From assembly GCA_036501025.1 (NCBI GenBank), contig DASYBB010000027.1:1-64000 (forward strand): 64,000 bases of DNA, written 5' to 3'. The position numbers were made by a program, and so were the translations under genes. Below the pieces are notes generated by a model. The model had not been told where the DNA came from. It ran no database searches and saw only the letters and a program-made list of their open reading frames with translations. This document shows positions 50,631 to 58,655 of this stretch, in pieces. This DNA is from DASUBV01 sp036501025 (GTDB lineage Bacteria; Actinomycetota; Actinomycetes; Streptosporangiales; Streptosporangiaceae). How positions within the stretch are numbered: position 1 is the first letter of the stretch; each line of letters starts with the position of its first letter.

Positions 50631-51833
50631 GTGAGCACGACGCACGCGGCCGCGGGCCGCGACGAGGCCCGGACGAGCTGGCGGCGCATGCGCGTGTGGG
50701 CCAGCGCGCACGCCGTGGACGACTTCTACCAGGGGCTGGTTCCGGCCGCCGTGCCGTATTTCGTCCTGGAGCGCCACTTCAGCTATCTCGGCGCCTCCGG
50801 CCTGGCCATGGCCGCCACCCTCGGCAGCGCGCTCCCCCAGGTGGTCGTCGGGGTGATCGCCGACCGCCGCCGGCTGCCGTGGCTGGCCCCCCTCGGGGTC
50901 ACGCTGGCCGGGACCGGCGCGGGCCTGGCCGGCCTCGCCCCGGCCTACCCGCTGGTCTTCGCGCTGCTGCTGCTGTCCGGCCTCGGGGTGGCGATGTTCC
51001 ACCCGCCGGCCGGCCGCGACGCCCGGCGCGCGGCGGGCGGCAGCGCCACGGCCATGAGCTACTTCGCGGCCGGCGGCAGCGTCGGCTTCTTCGCCGCGCC
51101 GGCCCTCGCCACTCCCGCGCTGGACGGCCTCGGGGTCGGCGCGACCGCGCTGTTCATCCCCCCGGCCGTGCTGATGGGCTTCGTCCTGAGCCGGCACCTG
51201 CGGCGGTCATCCTCGGCCCGCGCCCCGGCCGGGCCGGCCGCCGGCGCCGACCGGCCGGTGCTGTTCGCGACGCTGACCTGCGTCGAGGTCGCCCGGTCCA
51301 CGGTCTCCTTCGGCGTCAACACGTTCGTCGCGCTGTACTGGATCCGCCACCTCGGCGCATCGGCCAGCCTGGGCGGGATCGCGCTCAGCCTGGAACTCGG
51401 CGGCGGGGTGGCGGGCACTCTCATCGGCGGGCGGATCGGCGACCGGGTCGGCCTCGTGCGCACCGTGCAACTCGGCAACGCGCTCCTCGTGCCCGCCCTG
51501 ATCGGGCTGCTGGCGTGCGACAGTAAGTACGCGGCCCTGCCCCTGGTGCTGCTCGTGGGCCTGGTCACGAATATCCCGTTCGCCGTCCTCATCAAGCTCG
51601 GGCAGGACTACCTGCCGACCCGGCCCGGCACCGCGGCCGGCGTCACGCTCGGGCTCGCTGTCAGCGCGGGCGGCCTGTTCATGCCGCTGCTGGGCGTGGT
51701 CGCCGACCGGCACGGGCCGCGGGGCGCCTTCGTCGTGCTCGCCGCGATCCCGCTGCTCGCCGTCGCGCTGTCGACCGCGCTCCGCGAGCCCGCCCCCCGC
51801 CGGGCCTGCCAGGAGGAGCTTTCCGGGGCATAA
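50631..51833 (+). CDS. MFS transporter, fosmidomycin-resistance (Fsr)-like
   Basis: A 400-residue, about 12-span major facilitator. The first helix AHAVDDFYQGLVPAAVPYFV carries the acidic pair and glycine typical of the Fsr family, and AMFHPPAGRDARRAAGG with the His-Pro motif is another Fsr hallmark. GGRIGDRVGLVRT is the MFS loop. Export of fosmidomycin-like or other compounds is a family-based inference. GTG start at 50631, with GGGGGG right upstream. Divergently paired with the AraC gene; both interrupt the usual xseA-xseB pair. Confidence 0.88.
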   Translation: MSTTHAAAGRDEARTSWRRMRVWASAHAVDDFYQGLVPAAVPYFVLERHFSYLGASGLAMAATLGSALPQVVVGVIADRRRLPWLAPLGVTLAGTGAGLAGLAPAYPLVFALLLLSGLGVAMFHPPAGRDARRAAGGSATAMSYFAAGGSVGFFAAPALATPALDGLGVGATALFIPPAVLMGFVLSRHLRRSSSARAPAGPAAGADRPVLFATLTCVEVARSTVSFGVNTFVALYWIRHLGASASLGGIALSLELGGGVAGTLIGGRIGDRVGLVRTVQLGNALLVPALIGLLACDSKYAALPLVLLVGLVTNIPFAVLIKLGQDYLPTRPGTAAGVTLGLAVSAGGLFMPLLGVVADRHGPRGAFVVLAAIPLLAVALSTALREPAPRRACQEELSGA

Positions 51834-51900
51834 GCTGCATAAGCTGACGGCTTCTCCGTACTGCCGGTTCTCCGTACTGCCGAGCTTCCCGAGGGGGAGC

Positions 51901-52206
51901 ATGCACGTGTTCCAGTGCGAGGCAACGTTCGCAGCCGAGCCAGACGCCATCTGGAAGCTCTGGACGGACGTGGCGCGCTGGCCCGAGTGGGATGCCAGCA
52001 AGGAGATCGCCCGGCTGGACGGCCCGTTTGAGCCGGGTGTCTCCGGCTGGGCCAAGCAGCGGGGCAACCTGGGCGGGTCGTTCACCATCACGACGGTGGA
52101 CGCCGGCCGGCGCTGGGTCACCGAGTGCCCGGTGCCGTTCGGCAAGGTGGTGTTTGACCACGTGCTCGAGCCGCTGGCCGCCCTGGGACGCCAGCTGTCG
52201 CTCTAG
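51901..52206 (+). pseudogene. SRPBCC (START-like) domain protein, C-terminally truncated
   Basis: 101 residues with the opening of a polyketide cyclase/SRPBCC fold: VFQCEATFAAEPDAIWKLWT, DVARWPEWDASK, LDGPFEPGVSG, FDHVLEP. Family members run to about 140-150 residues and end in a long ligand-covering helix, which is missing: the frame turns into LAALGRQLSL and stops. No other frame restores the helix in the following 60 bases. A GGGGGAG ribosome site precedes the ATG. It is either a decayed gene or a short variant; I favour decay by deletion next to xseB. Confidence 0.6.
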
Positions 52207-52263
52207 CGCGCGGCCCGATCCCGCGCCAGGCCGGCCGCCGCTGACAGTGGCCCCTTGTAGGGT

Positions 52264-52551
52264 GTGGGCGTGGCGAAGGTCCCGGCGAAGGAAGCCTCCC
52301 CGGCGCGGGAGGCACGGCCCGCGTACGAGCAGGCCCGCGATGAGCTGACCGAGCTCGTCAAGCGCCTCGAGGCGGGCGGCCTCACGCTGGAGCAGTCGCT
52401 GGACCTGTGGGAGCGCGGCGAGCGGCTGGCGGCCATCTGCGAGGAGTGGCTGGAGGGCGCCCGCGCCCGGCTGGCGGCGGCCATGGCCGAGCGCGGCGAC
52501 GGCAGGCGAGCTGGCGGCGGGGCGGCGGACGCCGCAGGCGAGCCGTTCTGA
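52264..52551 (+). CDS. xseB: Exodeoxyribonuclease VII small subunit
   Basis: A 95-residue XseB with the conserved helical hairpin YEQARDELTELVKRLEAGGL, TLEQSLDLWERGERLA and CEEWLEGARARL. The N-terminus is a short Ala/Lys/Pro extension and the C-terminus a Gly/Ala tail. Start is GTG 52264, or GTG 52270. It forms exonuclease VII with XseA, encoded 2.4 kb upstream instead of next door. Confidence 0.93.
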   Translation: MGVAKVPAKEASPAREARPAYEQARDELTELVKRLEAGGLTLEQSLDLWERGERLAAICEEWLEGARARLAAAMAERGDGRRAGGGAADAAGEPF

Positions 52552-52582
52552 GCCAGGCCCAGCAGCCCTGTCCCAGCCGCCG

Positions 52583-53281
52583 CTACCGGCTCAGCTCGTG
52601 CGCCGGTAAGGCGGCCAGGCGGGACAGGACGCTGATGACGCCGTCGGCGATGCGCTGGGCATGCGCGGTGTCCTCGGCCCGCGAGACCTTCGCGACTGCG
52701 ACCATCATGGCGCCGGTCATGACGATGGCGACCGCCTCGTCGAGCGGCTCCCCGCGGCGGGCGAAGAACTCGGTGTTGCGGCCGACCCAGTCGGTCATGT
52801 TCTGCTGCGCGGCGTCCTCGAAGCCGGGCGGCCCGTCGCCCCGGGAGAAGAGCCGGGACAGGTCCCGGTGGTCAATGCAGGCATCGAGGTACGCCCGGGC
52901 ACCGGCCAGGAACAGCTCCATGGGGTCGGTCACGCCGGACTCGCCGGCCCGGCGCACCGCGGCCCGGGTCCGCTCGCCCTGGTCCCGGCGCAGCTCGTCG
53001 AACAGGGCAAAGTACAGCTCGGCCTTGCCCGAGTAATGGTGGTAGAGGCTGCCGACGCTGGCGCCGGCCCGGGCCACGATGTCGGTCACCCCGGCCTGGG
53101 CGTAACCCTGGCTGATGAACACCTCGCGGGCCGCGGCCAGGAGCCCGCTGCGCGTGGCCGCGCCGCGCTCCGAGTACCGGCCGGCCGGCACGCGTCCCGC
53201 CCCCGCCACGCCGGTCTCGGGCACCCCGGCATCCGGGGCGTCCGGCAGGCGGGTGGCGGCCGGCTCCTGGTGAGTGGTCAT
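52583..53281 (-). CDS. TetR family transcriptional regulator (1)
   Basis: About 232 residues from ATG 53281. A Pro/Ala-rich start (about 1-35) precedes the helix-turn-helix domain (SGLLAAAREVFISQGYAQAG, VTDIVARAGASVGSLYHHYS, GKAELYFALFDEL). The ligand domain ends with MTGAMMVAVAKVSRAED. Divergent from glpX over a 106-base gap, and convergent with xseB. Its target is unknown; glpX is a housekeeping gene, so the regulator may act elsewhere. Confidence 0.9.
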   Translation of the reverse strand: MTTHQEPAATRLPDAPDAGVPETGVAGAGRVPAGRYSERGAATRSGLLAAAREVFISQGYAQAGVTDIVARAGASVGSLYHHYSGKAELYFALFDELRRDQGERTRAAVRRAGESGVTDPMELFLAGARAYLDACIDHRDLSRLFSRGDGPPGFEDAAQQNMTDWVGRNTEFFARRGEPLDEAVAIVMTGAMMVAVAKVSRAEDTAHAQRIADGVISVLSRLAALPAHELSR

Positions 53282-53387
53282 GCGGATCTTCGCTTCCCTT
53301 CCGGCGAGCCAGCGCCGCGGCGCGGCCCGCCGACGAACCAGATACATAGGATTCCACCATGGCCGACCGATAGGAAAGGCTCATCTC

Positions 53388-54416
53388 ATGACCGAGATTC
53401 ACGCGACGGCCAGTCCGGAGCCAGGAAACCAGGCCCCCGACCGGAACCTTGCCCTGGAGCTAGCCCGGGTCACCGAGGCGGCGGCGATGGCCTCGGCGCG
53501 GTGGGTGGGCCGGGGGGACAAGAACGGCGCGGACGCTGCGGCGGTCAACGCCATGCGGCTGCTCATCAACACGGTGGCGATGAACGGCATCGTGGTCATC
53601 GGCGAGGGCGAGAAGGACAAAGCCCCCATGCTGTTCAACGGCGAGGAGGTCGGCGACGGCACCGGGCCGCTGTGCGACGTGGCCGTGGACCCGATCGACG
53701 GCACCCGCCTGGCCGCGAACGGCATGCCGGACGCGATCTCCGTCCTGGCCGTCAGCGCCCGCGGCGCCATGTACGACCCGTCCGCGGTGTTCTACATGTC
53801 CAAGCTGGTGACCGGGCCCGAGGCGGCCGACGCGGTTGACATCGAGGCGCCCCCGCGGGCCAACGTGGCCGCCGTGGCCAGGGCCAAGCACTGCTCGCCC
53901 CATGACGTCACGGTGATCATCCTGGACCGGCCGCGGCACGCTGACCTGATCTCCGAGGTCCGCGAGACCGGCGCGCGGATCAAGCTGATCACCGACGGCG
54001 ACGTGGCCGGCGCGATCATGGCCGCCCGCGAGGGCACCGGGATTGACCTGCTGCTGGGCGTCGGGGGGACGCCCGAGGGCGTGATCGCGGCGTGCGCCGT
54101 CAAGTGCCTGGGCGGCATCATCCTGGGGAAGCTCGCGCCGACCGACGACGCCGAGCGGGCCCGGGCGCTGGAGGCCGGCCACGACCTGGACCGGGTGCTG
54201 ACCACCGACGACCTGGTCGCCTCGGATGACGCGTTCTTCGCCGCCACCGGGATCACCAACGGCGAGCTGCTGGCCGGGGTCCGGTACAAGGCCGGCGGGG
54301 CCACCACCAACTCCCTCGTCATGCGGGCCCGCTCGGGCACGGTCCGCGCGATCACCAGCGAGCACCAGCTGTGGAAGCTGCGCGCGTACAGCTCGGTGAA
54401 CTTCGACGGCGACTAG
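53388..54416 (+). CDS. glpX: Class II fructose-1,6-bisphosphatase
   Basis: A 342-residue GlpX, the gluconeogenic phosphatase of actinobacteria. Landmarks are NRLALELARVTEAAAMASAR-like NLALELARVTEAAAMASARW, VVIGEGEKDKAPML, the metal site VDPIDGTRL (class II lithium-sensitive fold), and LLGVGGTPEGVIAACA. The ATG at 53388 has AGGAAAGG about 8 bases upstream. Homologue of Rv1099c, which also lies near the ispH-xse cluster. Confidence 0.95.
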   Translation: MTEIHATASPEPGNQAPDRNLALELARVTEAAAMASARWVGRGDKNGADAAAVNAMRLLINTVAMNGIVVIGEGEKDKAPMLFNGEEVGDGTGPLCDVAVDPIDGTRLAANGMPDAISVLAVSARGAMYDPSAVFYMSKLVTGPEAADAVDIEAPPRANVAAVARAKHCSPHDVTVIILDRPRHADLISEVRETGARIKLITDGDVAGAIMAAREGTGIDLLLGVGGTPEGVIAACAVKCLGGIILGKLAPTDDAERARALEAGHDLDRVLTTDDLVASDDAFFAATGITNGELLAGVRYKAGGATTNSLVMRARSGTVRAITSEHQLWKLRAYSSVNFDGD

Positions 54417-54428
54417 CGCGCCAGCGGG

Positions 54429-55049
54429 CTACCGGCCCCGGCGCCAGCGGGACCGGGACCGCCGGGGCGTCGTCACGCGGATCTTGCCGCCGACCGTCAT
54501 GGACCGGATCTCGATCGACGGCTGCCCGGGCCGCGGCGGCCCGGCGGTGCGCGGGTCACTGCGCGGCCCCCGCGCCCCGTGGACCACCTGCCGGCTGAGC
54601 ATTGACCGGCCGGTCACGGTGACCGCGACGCCCTCGGGCACGATCACCTCGAGCTGCCCCCCGATGACGGTCGCGAAGACGACCGTCTGCTGGCTCTGCA
54701 GCAGCGCGTCGCGCAGGTCGAGGACGACCTCGCCGAAGATCGCCGCGACCGGGAAGCTGGCCGGGACGACCCAGCGGCCGTCCCGCTTCTCCCGGGTAAG
54801 CACCCCGGCGACGGCCCGGCGGCCGTCCAGCCGGATCGGCTGCGCGCCGGGGGCGGCCAGGTCAACGGTCAGCTCGGCCAGGTCCCCGAGGGTTCGGGCG
54901 GCGTGCGCCCGCCCGGCCCGGCTGGCATGCTCCTCCAGCGTCAGCCGGCCGTCCGCCGCGGCCGAGCTGAGGAGCTCGAACACCGCGTCCCGGTCGGCGT
55001 CGGAGCAGCGCAGGTCACGGGGCGCGGGACGGGCAGGTCGGGGGGACAC
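54429..55049 (-). CDS. DUF1707 domain protein with LiaF-like region
   Basis: A 206-residue protein. DUF1707 at the N-terminus (LRCSDADRDAVFELLSSAAA, DGRLTLEEHASRAGRAHAAR) is followed by a predicted beta-helical LiaF-like part (VAAIFGEVVLDLRDALL, GGQLEVIVPEGVAVTVTG) and a basic Arg-rich end. No membrane helix, unlike many relatives. LiaF-like domains take part in cell-envelope stress signalling; the role here is unknown. GTG start at 55049. Convergent with glpX, 12 bases apart. Confidence 0.85.
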   Translation of the reverse strand: MSPRPARPAPRDLRCSDADRDAVFELLSSAAADGRLTLEEHASRAGRAHAARTLGDLAELTVDLAAPGAQPIRLDGRRAVAGVLTREKRDGRWVVPASFPVAAIFGEVVLDLRDALLQSQQTVVFATVIGGQLEVIVPEGVAVTVTGRSMLSRQVVHGARGPRSDPRTAGPPRPGQPSIEIRSMTVGGKIRVTTPRRSRSRWRRGR

Positions 55050-55167
55050 ACTGCCGAAGATACGCCCTGCCGGCCGCTGGCGGCCCGGACCGATCGCAGC
55101 CGGCCCGGCCGCCCGGCCCGGCCTGTTAGTTTGTATGTAGCAAATATCAGCGCGGTCGGAGGGTCAG

Positions 55168-57066
55168 TTGAGCGAGCAGGCGGCCACCACGGCCGACACC
55201 ACGCAGCCCGGTCCCAGGGACCGCTACAAGTGGGTCGCCCTGTCGAATACCACCCTGGGCATGCTCGCGGCGACCATCAACGCCTCGATCGTCATCATCT
55301 CGCTGCCCGCGATCTTCCGCGGGATCAACCTCAACCCGCTCACCCCGGGCAACATCAGCTACCTGCTGTGGATGCTGATGGGCTACCTGGTCGTGACGGC
55401 GGTCCTGGTCGTCACCCTGGGCCGCCTCGGCGACATCTACGGCCGGGTCAAGATGTACAACGCCGGCTTCGTCGTCTTCGCCCTGGGCGCGGTCGCGCTG
55501 CCGTTCGACCCCTACACCGGCGGCCACGGCGCGCTGTGGCTGATCGGCTGGCGGGTCATCCAGGCCATCGGCGGGGCCATGCTGATGGCCAACGCCCCCG
55601 CCATCCTGACCGACGCGTTCCCGGCCAACCAGCGCGGCACGGCCATGGGCATCAACCAGGTGGCGGGCATCTCCGGCCAGTTCCTCGGCCTGATCCTGGG
55701 CGGGATCCTGGCCGCGGTCAACTGGCGGCTGGTCTTCGTCGTCTCGATCCCGGTCGGCATCGGCGGCGCCATCTGGTCCTACCTGAGCCTGCGCGAGATC
55801 GGCGCCCGGAACCCGGCCAAGATCGACTGGCTCGGCAACGTCACCTTCGCGATCGGCCTCATCGGCCTGCTCACCGCCATCACCTACGGCATCCAGCCCT
55901 ACGGCGGCCACACCATGGGCTGGACCAGCCCGGTGGTGCTGGCCGGCCTGATCGGCGGCGTGGCCCTGCTGGTCGTGTTCTGCGTCATCGAGACGCGGGT
56001 GGCCAGCCCGATGTTCGACCTGCACCTGATGCGGATCCGGGCCTTCGCCGCGGGCGTGGGCGCGACCCTGCTGGCGGCCATCGCCCGCGGCGGCCTGCAG
56101 TTCATGCTGATCATCTGGCTGCAGGGCATCTGGCTGCCGCTGCACGGCTACGCGTTCAAGGACACCCCGCTGTGGTCGGGCATCTACCTGCTCGCGCTGA
56201 CCGTCGGGTTCATCGTCTCCGGCCCGCTGTCGGGCTTCCTGTCGGACAAGCACGGGGCGCGCGCGTTCGCCTCCGGCGGCCTGATCGTGTCGGCCGCCGC
56301 GTTCGGCGGGCTGCTGCTCATCCCGACCAACTTCAGCTACCCCGAGTTCGCCCTGCTGATCTTCGTCGCTGGGGCCGGAATGGGCCTGTTCTCGGCCCCG
56401 AACGCGGCCGGGATCATGAACAGCGTGCCAGCCCGGCAGCGGGGGGCGGCCGCGGGCATGCTGGCCACGTTCCAGAACTCAGGGTTTGTCCTGTCGATCG
56501 GCATCTTCTTCTCGCTCATGATCGCCGGGCTGGCCGCCAGCCTGCCGGCCACCATGTCCCGCGGGCTGATCAGCCAGGGCGTGCCCGTCGCGGACGCGCA
56601 CCAGATCGCCGCGCTGCCGCCGGTTGGCAGCCTGTTCGCCGCGTTCCTCGGCTACAACCCGATCAAGCAGCTGCTCGGGCCCACCGGAGTGCTGGCCAAG
56701 CTGCCGGCCGCCAACGCGGCCCGGCTCACCGGCAAGAGCTTCTTCCCGCAGCTGATCTCCCAGCCGTTCCACCACGGGCTGATCATCGTGTTCACCATGG
56801 CCATCGTCGTGCTGCTGATCGCGTCCGCCGCCTCGCTGCTGCGGGGCGGCCGGTACGTGCACGACGAGGGGGCGGCGGCGGCCACGGTCGCGGCGGCCAC
56901 CGCCACCGAGGCGGCCGGCACGGACATCGTCGCCGACGAGGTGGCCCGCGACGCCGCTGACGACCAGGACCCGGCCCCGGCCCCGGCACACGCAACCAGG
57001 AACGGCGCGGCTGACACGCCGGGGCGGCTGCGAGCTGGCCGTCGGCGGGCCGACTCCGACACCTGA
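55168..57066 (+). CDS. MFS drug-efflux-type transporter (DHA2-like, 14 spans)
   Basis: A 632-residue major facilitator with about 14 hydrophobic spans. The first span reads VALSNTTLGMLAATINASIV; MFS motif A is GRLGDIYGRVKMYNAGF; antiporter-type GGAMLMANAPAILTDAFPA and GQFLGLILGGILAAVNWRLV follow. Substrate unknown. The start is TTG 55168, supported by GGAGGG 5 bases upstream. The C-terminal 60 residues are Ala/Thr/Asp-rich and cytoplasmic. An AT-rich stretch with TTTG/CAAA half-sites just upstream (around 55130-55145) may hold the promoter and an operator. Divergent from the DUF1707 gene. Confidence 0.9.
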   Translation: MSEQAATTADTTQPGPRDRYKWVALSNTTLGMLAATINASIVIISLPAIFRGINLNPLTPGNISYLLWMLMGYLVVTAVLVVTLGRLGDIYGRVKMYNAGFVVFALGAVALPFDPYTGGHGALWLIGWRVIQAIGGAMLMANAPAILTDAFPANQRGTAMGINQVAGISGQFLGLILGGILAAVNWRLVFVVSIPVGIGGAIWSYLSLREIGARNPAKIDWLGNVTFAIGLIGLLTAITYGIQPYGGHTMGWTSPVVLAGLIGGVALLVVFCVIETRVASPMFDLHLMRIRAFAAGVGATLLAAIARGGLQFMLIIWLQGIWLPLHGYAFKDTPLWSGIYLLALTVGFIVSGPLSGFLSDKHGARAFASGGLIVSAAAFGGLLLIPTNFSYPEFALLIFVAGAGMGLFSAPNAAGIMNSVPARQRGAAAGMLATFQNSGFVLSIGIFFSLMIAGLAASLPATMSRGLISQGVPVADAHQIAALPPVGSLFAAFLGYNPIKQLLGPTGVLAKLPAANAARLTGKSFFPQLISQPFHHGLIIVFTMAIVVLLIASAASLLRGGRYVHDEGAAAATVAAATATEAAGTDIVADEVARDAADDQDPAPAPAHATRNGAADTPGRLRAGRRRADSDT

Positions 57067-57164
57067 CACCGCCCGCCGGCAACTCGGGCTTGATTCCGAA
57101 CGCTCGTCGCTCGGGCCGACCGCCTTCCGCGGACGCCGGCCCGCATGCCCCGGCGCGCCTCCGC

Positions 57165-57198
57165 GGTGTGCTAAATGCTGGTCGACAGGTGTGCTAAA
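57165..57198. repeat. 11-bp direct repeat pair, 23-bp period
   Basis: GGTGTGCTAAA occurs at 57165-57175 and 57188-57198, in the 251-base gap between the MFS gene and the Cys-rich small protein. Spacing of about two helical turns suggests a regulatory site for the downstream gene. Nothing else in the gap is recognisable. Confidence 0.4.
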
Positions 57199-57317
57199 GC
57201 GCGGTTACCAAGGCCGATCTGCGCGTTCTGGGGCTGAGCGCCATCGAGCCGGCCTGCGAGGCGGGCGGATGGCGGCCGGGGCTCGCGGATGCGGGCGATG
57301 TGACGGACTATGGATTC

Positions 57318-57653
57318 ATGAGTGACAGCGAGCCTGAGGTCGGCCAGGAGCCGCTCGAGAAGATGATGGCGGCGTTCACCCGCGCTATGACGGAGGTCGC
57401 CGAGGGCCTGCGGGCCGCGGCCGAGGTCCTGGAGAAGATCGCCCGCGATCCCCGGGTCCAGGCCGGGATCGCCGCCGACCGGGCGCCCAGCAACGCCGGC
57501 TGCCACTGCCTGTGCGAGACCGTGCACCGGGACGCGGCCGGCATCTGCGACGGCGACTCGGTCAGCACGGTGCGGATCAGCGGCATGGACGTGCCGATGT
57601 GCGCGCCGTGCCAGGCGGCCCGGGCCGCCTCGAAGCTCTCGCACTCGGCCTAA
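57318..57653 (+). CDS. Small cysteine-rich hypothetical protein
   Basis: 111 residues. An N-terminal helix (about 10-45; EPLEKMMAAFTRAMTEVAEG) is followed by six cysteines: Cys62, 64 and 66 in CHCLC, Cys77, and Cys95 and 98 in CAPC. That spacing suggests a zinc ribbon or similar metal site. I do not recognise the family. The ATG at 57318 begins MSDSEPEVGQ; an upstream GTG at 57300 is less likely. It may be co-transcribed with the LLM oxidoreductase 72 bases downstream. Confidence 0.65.
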   Translation: MSDSEPEVGQEPLEKMMAAFTRAMTEVAEGLRAAAEVLEKIARDPRVQAGIAADRAPSNAGCHCLCETVHRDAAGICDGDSVSTVRISGMDVPMCAPCQAARAASKLSHSA

Positions 57654-57725
57654 GATGGGCAGTCCGGGGCGCATCGGCCCGGCCCGGCCCGAAGGCACCC
57701 GAAAGCGGCAGCTTAGGATGCCGCC

Positions 57726-58637
57726 ATGCGCTTCAGTATCTGGCCTTCGCCCGCCCGGTCATGGGATGACATCCACGAGATCACCACTCACTGCGAGCAG
57801 ACCGGCTGGGACGGCGCGTACTTCGCCGACCACTTCATGCCGAACGGGCCCGGCCCGGAGCCGCTCGACGGGAACACCCTCGAGTGCTGGACGGTCATCG
57901 CGGCGCTGGCCGCCTCGGTCCCCCGGCTGCGGCTGGCGCCCCTGGTCACCAGCGTGACCTACCGGCACCCGGCCGTCCTGGCCAAGATCGCGGCCGCGGT
58001 GGACCAGGTCAGCCACGGGCGGCTCACGCTCGGGATCGGGGCCGGCTGGCAGGAGAACGAGCACGCCGCGTACGGCCTGGCACTCGGGACGATCCGCGAG
58101 CGGATGGACCGGTTCGAGGAGGCGGTGCAGATCCTGCACTCGCTGCTCCGCGAGCCCCGGACGACGTTCTCGGGCCAGTACTTCGACGTGACCGACGCGC
58201 CGAACCAGCCCGCCCCGGTGCAGGACCGGCTGCCGCTGCTGATCGGCGGCGGCGGCGAGAAGCGGACGCTGCGGATCGCGGCTCAGTACGCCGACCAGTG
58301 GAACTCCTGGACCACGCCCGACGTCCTCGCGCACAAGCTGTCGGTCCTGCGCGGACACTGCGCCGACGTCGGCCGTGATCCCGGCGAGATCCACGTCTCG
58401 ACCCAGGCCCTGCTGTTCCTGTCGACGGACGAGAGCTGGCTCAAGGAGAAGCGGGAGGCGCCCGGCGCCCGGGCCTCGATCATCGGGACGCCGGCCGAGG
58501 TGACCGACATCATCGGGCAGTACCGGGAGGCGGGGGCCGACGAGATCATCGTGCCGGACTTCACGCTCGGCTCGGTGGCGCGGACCAAGGACACCTGCGA
58601 CCTGCTGATGACCGAGGTCGCGCCGGCCTTCCACTGA
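57726..58637 (+). CDS. LLM-class F420-dependent oxidoreductase
   Basis: A 303-residue TIM-barrel enzyme of the luciferase-like monooxygenase family. MRFSIWPSPARSWDDIHEIT starts the barrel; then TGWDGAYFADHFMP, VTYRHPAVLAKIAAAVDQVS, GRLTLGIGAGWQENEH and LLIGGGGEKRTLRIAA. In actinomycetes most members of this shape use coenzyme F420, but FMN use cannot be excluded from sequence. Substrate unknown. It stands alone apart from the Cys-rich gene upstream and is convergent with proB. Confidence 0.9.
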   Translation: MRFSIWPSPARSWDDIHEITTHCEQTGWDGAYFADHFMPNGPGPEPLDGNTLECWTVIAALAASVPRLRLAPLVTSVTYRHPAVLAKIAAAVDQVSHGRLTLGIGAGWQENEHAAYGLALGTIRERMDRFEEAVQILHSLLREPRTTFSGQYFDVTDAPNQPAPVQDRLPLLIGGGGEKRTLRIAAQYADQWNSWTTPDVLAHKLSVLRGHCADVGRDPGEIHVSTQALLFLSTDESWLKEKREAPGARASIIGTPAEVTDIIGQYREAGADEIIVPDFTLGSVARTKDTCDLLMTEVAPAFH

Positions 58638-58655
58638 CCGCCCGCGGCGGCGGTC

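Noticed and set aside
52264..52320. Possible continuation of the truncated SRPBCC gene into the xseB start region
   Set aside because: None of the three forward frames after 52206 restores a helical SRPBCC C-terminus.
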